This document shows positions 38,788 to 64,000 of a stretch of DNA of 64,000 bases, piece by piece. Numbering within the stretch: position 1 is the first letter of the stretch; every line of letters begins with the position of its first letter. Position numbers and translations under genes: made by a program. Origin of the DNA: Amoebidium appalachense (lineage: Eukaryota > Ichthyosporea); NCBI GenBank assembly GCA_963693365.1, contig CAVNZM010000005.1:8494001-8558000 (forward strand), in the 5' to 3' direction. The notes below the pieces were generated by a model. It searched no databases and was not told the DNA's origin. It was given only the letters and a program-made list of their open reading frames with translations.

Positions 38788-40237
38788 AATCAAGTGCTAG
38801 CGAGGAGTTTCCGTTGGGTAACTGCATTTAGGACTAGAGGTGCGTGTCGCCTAGGCACGCACACATGAACATCAAAGGGAAAAAAATAGATCTCGCCTAT
38901 ATTGAGTCTGAAAAGGAACGCCTCGCCTTCAAGAAGATAGGTGTTTGTTAAGCCTTTCGGTACATGTAGCTAGGCCTTTAAAGGGTCTGTAGATCTGCAC
39001 GAAAACATCCGCATGGAGGTACCTGCTCATTCAGCACAATACAGCTCCTGGAACGGAGTAAAACTACACGATTGGAACACGGGACCCTGTAGCAACCGTG
39101 GCCCTTACAGAGAGGAATCCACAGCAGTTGAAAGAAAAGGCGCTCTGCTACACTAATCGTATTGGGAGAAAAACTCAGACTGGAAAGAAACGCATGAAGA
39201 CATGGTGTCTGATGATTATTAGCACACAATCATGTTTACACGAACACGGAAAACGTACAGCCCTGCACTTGTCTGCCCGCTACAGCTATGATATTCACTG
39301 AAGTAGTCTACGATATGCTAACCAATATTGCGTCTTTTCCGTCTCCTCTAGGCTATATTAGTACAGACGTCACATTCCCAGATTTGTGCGGCAATAGTCT
39401 CCAAAAGCACGCACATCCTTTAACCCCATAACTCAATAAACAACACATTCCCCTTAATATTATGTTTACGTGGAAGCATAAGCTTGTTTCTTTCTTTCTT
39501 TTTTTCTTTTTTTTTTTTTTGGCCAACCGTCTTAGGTCGACCTGGCTGTTCAGACTTTGTTTTGGTTGCCACAGCTCGACGCCCGGCGGCCGCCCGAGCC
39601 TGCAGGCTGTTGTGCAAACATTCGTCATCACATTCTTTCTTATTTTTGGCTATAAGCGATACCATATATAGAAGGTAGTGGTCTTTATAAGGCTATTGGG
39701 TTACGCAACAATTGTCTGGTATGTTTATTTTGAGGTCAGCGTCTCGGTCCGAGACTTAAGAGGTGCCACGCAGTGGTGCCCGGACAAGATGTCCGCACGA
39801 AAACTTGAAGCCACAGTAGTTTTGTTAGCTGCATGGAAGGGGTAAAGGGAATGCAAGGGCATGCATGCAAGGGAATATCGATGCTATATTTACTCGTCTT
39901 GAGGGTATACATAGATCCATGCTTCAGTTGACAGCCCCATGCGAGCCTTCATTTTAGTCGGAAAGGTTCGAGCAGGATCTTGTAGCTGTGCAACTCCTGA
40001 AACTGTGTTTGCTATTCCTGAATTTCGATCATATACAGACCCTAAGAGCACAAACGAGATCTCTGCATAAAGCAGCGTGTGGAGGAGTGTCAGACAAACA
40101 TTATTCTGTGACCTGGGCGTCCTGATCTGCTAATCCGGGTCCAACACGACCTTTATTCAGCATGAAAGGCATACCAACTCGATAGACATTATAAAGCCAC
40201 TTACAGGCGGTTGCTGTAATTAACGTCCTTTGCCATT
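38788..40237. promoter_or_regulatory. Divergent intergenic region between RasGEF and EXOC4
   Basis: 1450 bp separate the two start codons on opposite strands. Unlike the rest of the window, it is almost free of microsatellites (only T-rich 39487-39521), as expected for a shared promoter region. No clear TATA or initiator element was identified, and no coding sequence or RNA gene is supported. Confidence 0.5.
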
Positions 40238-63562
<23,325 letters not shown>

Positions 63563-63584
63563 GTCGAGTATGCACATGAACCCC

Positions 63585-63657
63585 CTCCTCTCCCCCTCCC
63601 CCCTCCCCCCTCCCCCTTCCCCCCCCCCCCAAACACACACACACAGACACACACACA

Positions 63658-63708
<51 letters not shown>

Positions 63709-64000
63709 CCAACCCTCTAATGCATACCCCTCCCCCTCCGCTCCTCCTCCCCCCCTCCCCCCCTCCCCCCCCCCCCCCCCCCCCCCCCCGGGCGGAGAAT
63801 GGGCTTGAATTACACAATGCAACTCTTTTGTGTGTACTCTTTTTTTTTGCAGATCTGGATTGTCTTCTCCGGTAATATTGTGTACTTCGTACTCTGTAAA
63901 ACTGTCCCCCCTTCCCCCCCCCCCCCCCCTCCCCCGGCCACCCCCCCACTCTTGATGGTGGGCTCTGTTCAAATAAAATCTGCCTGCACAGCTATAGAGA
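63585..64000 (+). repeat. C-rich, (CA)n and dispersed-repeat 3' fragment
   Basis: C-rich 63585-63630, (CA)n 63633-63706, C tract 63767-63789, then a family-like segment (GAGAATGGGCTTGAATT to GTGTACTTCGTACTCTGTA and a C tract at 63905) and the start of another (GGTGGGCTCTGTTC at 63958). Part of the EXOC4 intron beyond exon 28. Confidence 0.65.

Overview
This is spliceosomal nuclear eukaryotic DNA. It holds five protein-coding genes, four of them split into many short exons (30-670 nt, GC-moderate) by introns saturated with simple repeats: long (CA)n/(GT)n, (CT)n/(GA)n and C/G homopolymers up to about 50 nt. The gene set (PUF RNA-binding protein, PHO80-like cyclin, secreted beta-helix protein, RasGEF, exocyst Sec8) points to a repeat-rich unicellular or early-branching eukaryote. 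I cannot assign the lineage from sequence alone. There are no bacterial, organellar or recognisable viral genes, and no rRNA, tRNA or CRISPR array.

Layout. (1) 257-10709 (+): the 3' part of a gene for a CCCH zinc-finger plus eight-repeat Pumilio (PUF) protein. Its 5' end lies outside the window; 14 exons were traced to the stop codon. (2) 13629-14417 (+): an intronless PHO80/PCL-type cyclin. (3) 16639-19374 (-): a 492-aa secreted beta-helix-like protein in three exons, convergent with the cyclin. (4) 21973-38787 (-): a RasGEF in at least 17 exons; the 3' terminal exon is uncertain. (5) 40238-63562 (+): exocyst subunit SEC8/EXOC4 in 28 exons (about 821 aa so far), running off the right edge. 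RasGEF and EXOC4 are divergently arranged over 1.45 kb.

The exon models were built by hand. Every junction was checked for GT-AG (two are GC-AG) and for reading-frame continuity. Phases close through the whole PUF, beta-helix and RasGEF models and through EXOC4 except for one base at exon 26/27. Most of the long open frames in the window are artefacts of dinucleotide repeats and are not reported.

The most unusual content is non-coding. (a) There is a dispersed repeat family of about 110-350 bp with a conserved 3' end that runs into a poly(C) tail and an internal hairpin whose arms covary between subfamilies. (b) Sense-strand C tracts lie just downstream of many 5' splice sites. (c) (GU)n and (CA)n arrays sit on or near splice sites, several introns carrying both, so they could base-pair. 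(d) Tandem repeats multiply splice-site-like sequences (a 51-bp triplication of a 5' splice site, a 41-bp minisatellite with a pyrimidine-AG in each unit, and a degenerate copy of an exon start). Together these suggest that intron structure and splice-site choice in this genome are shaped by repeats.
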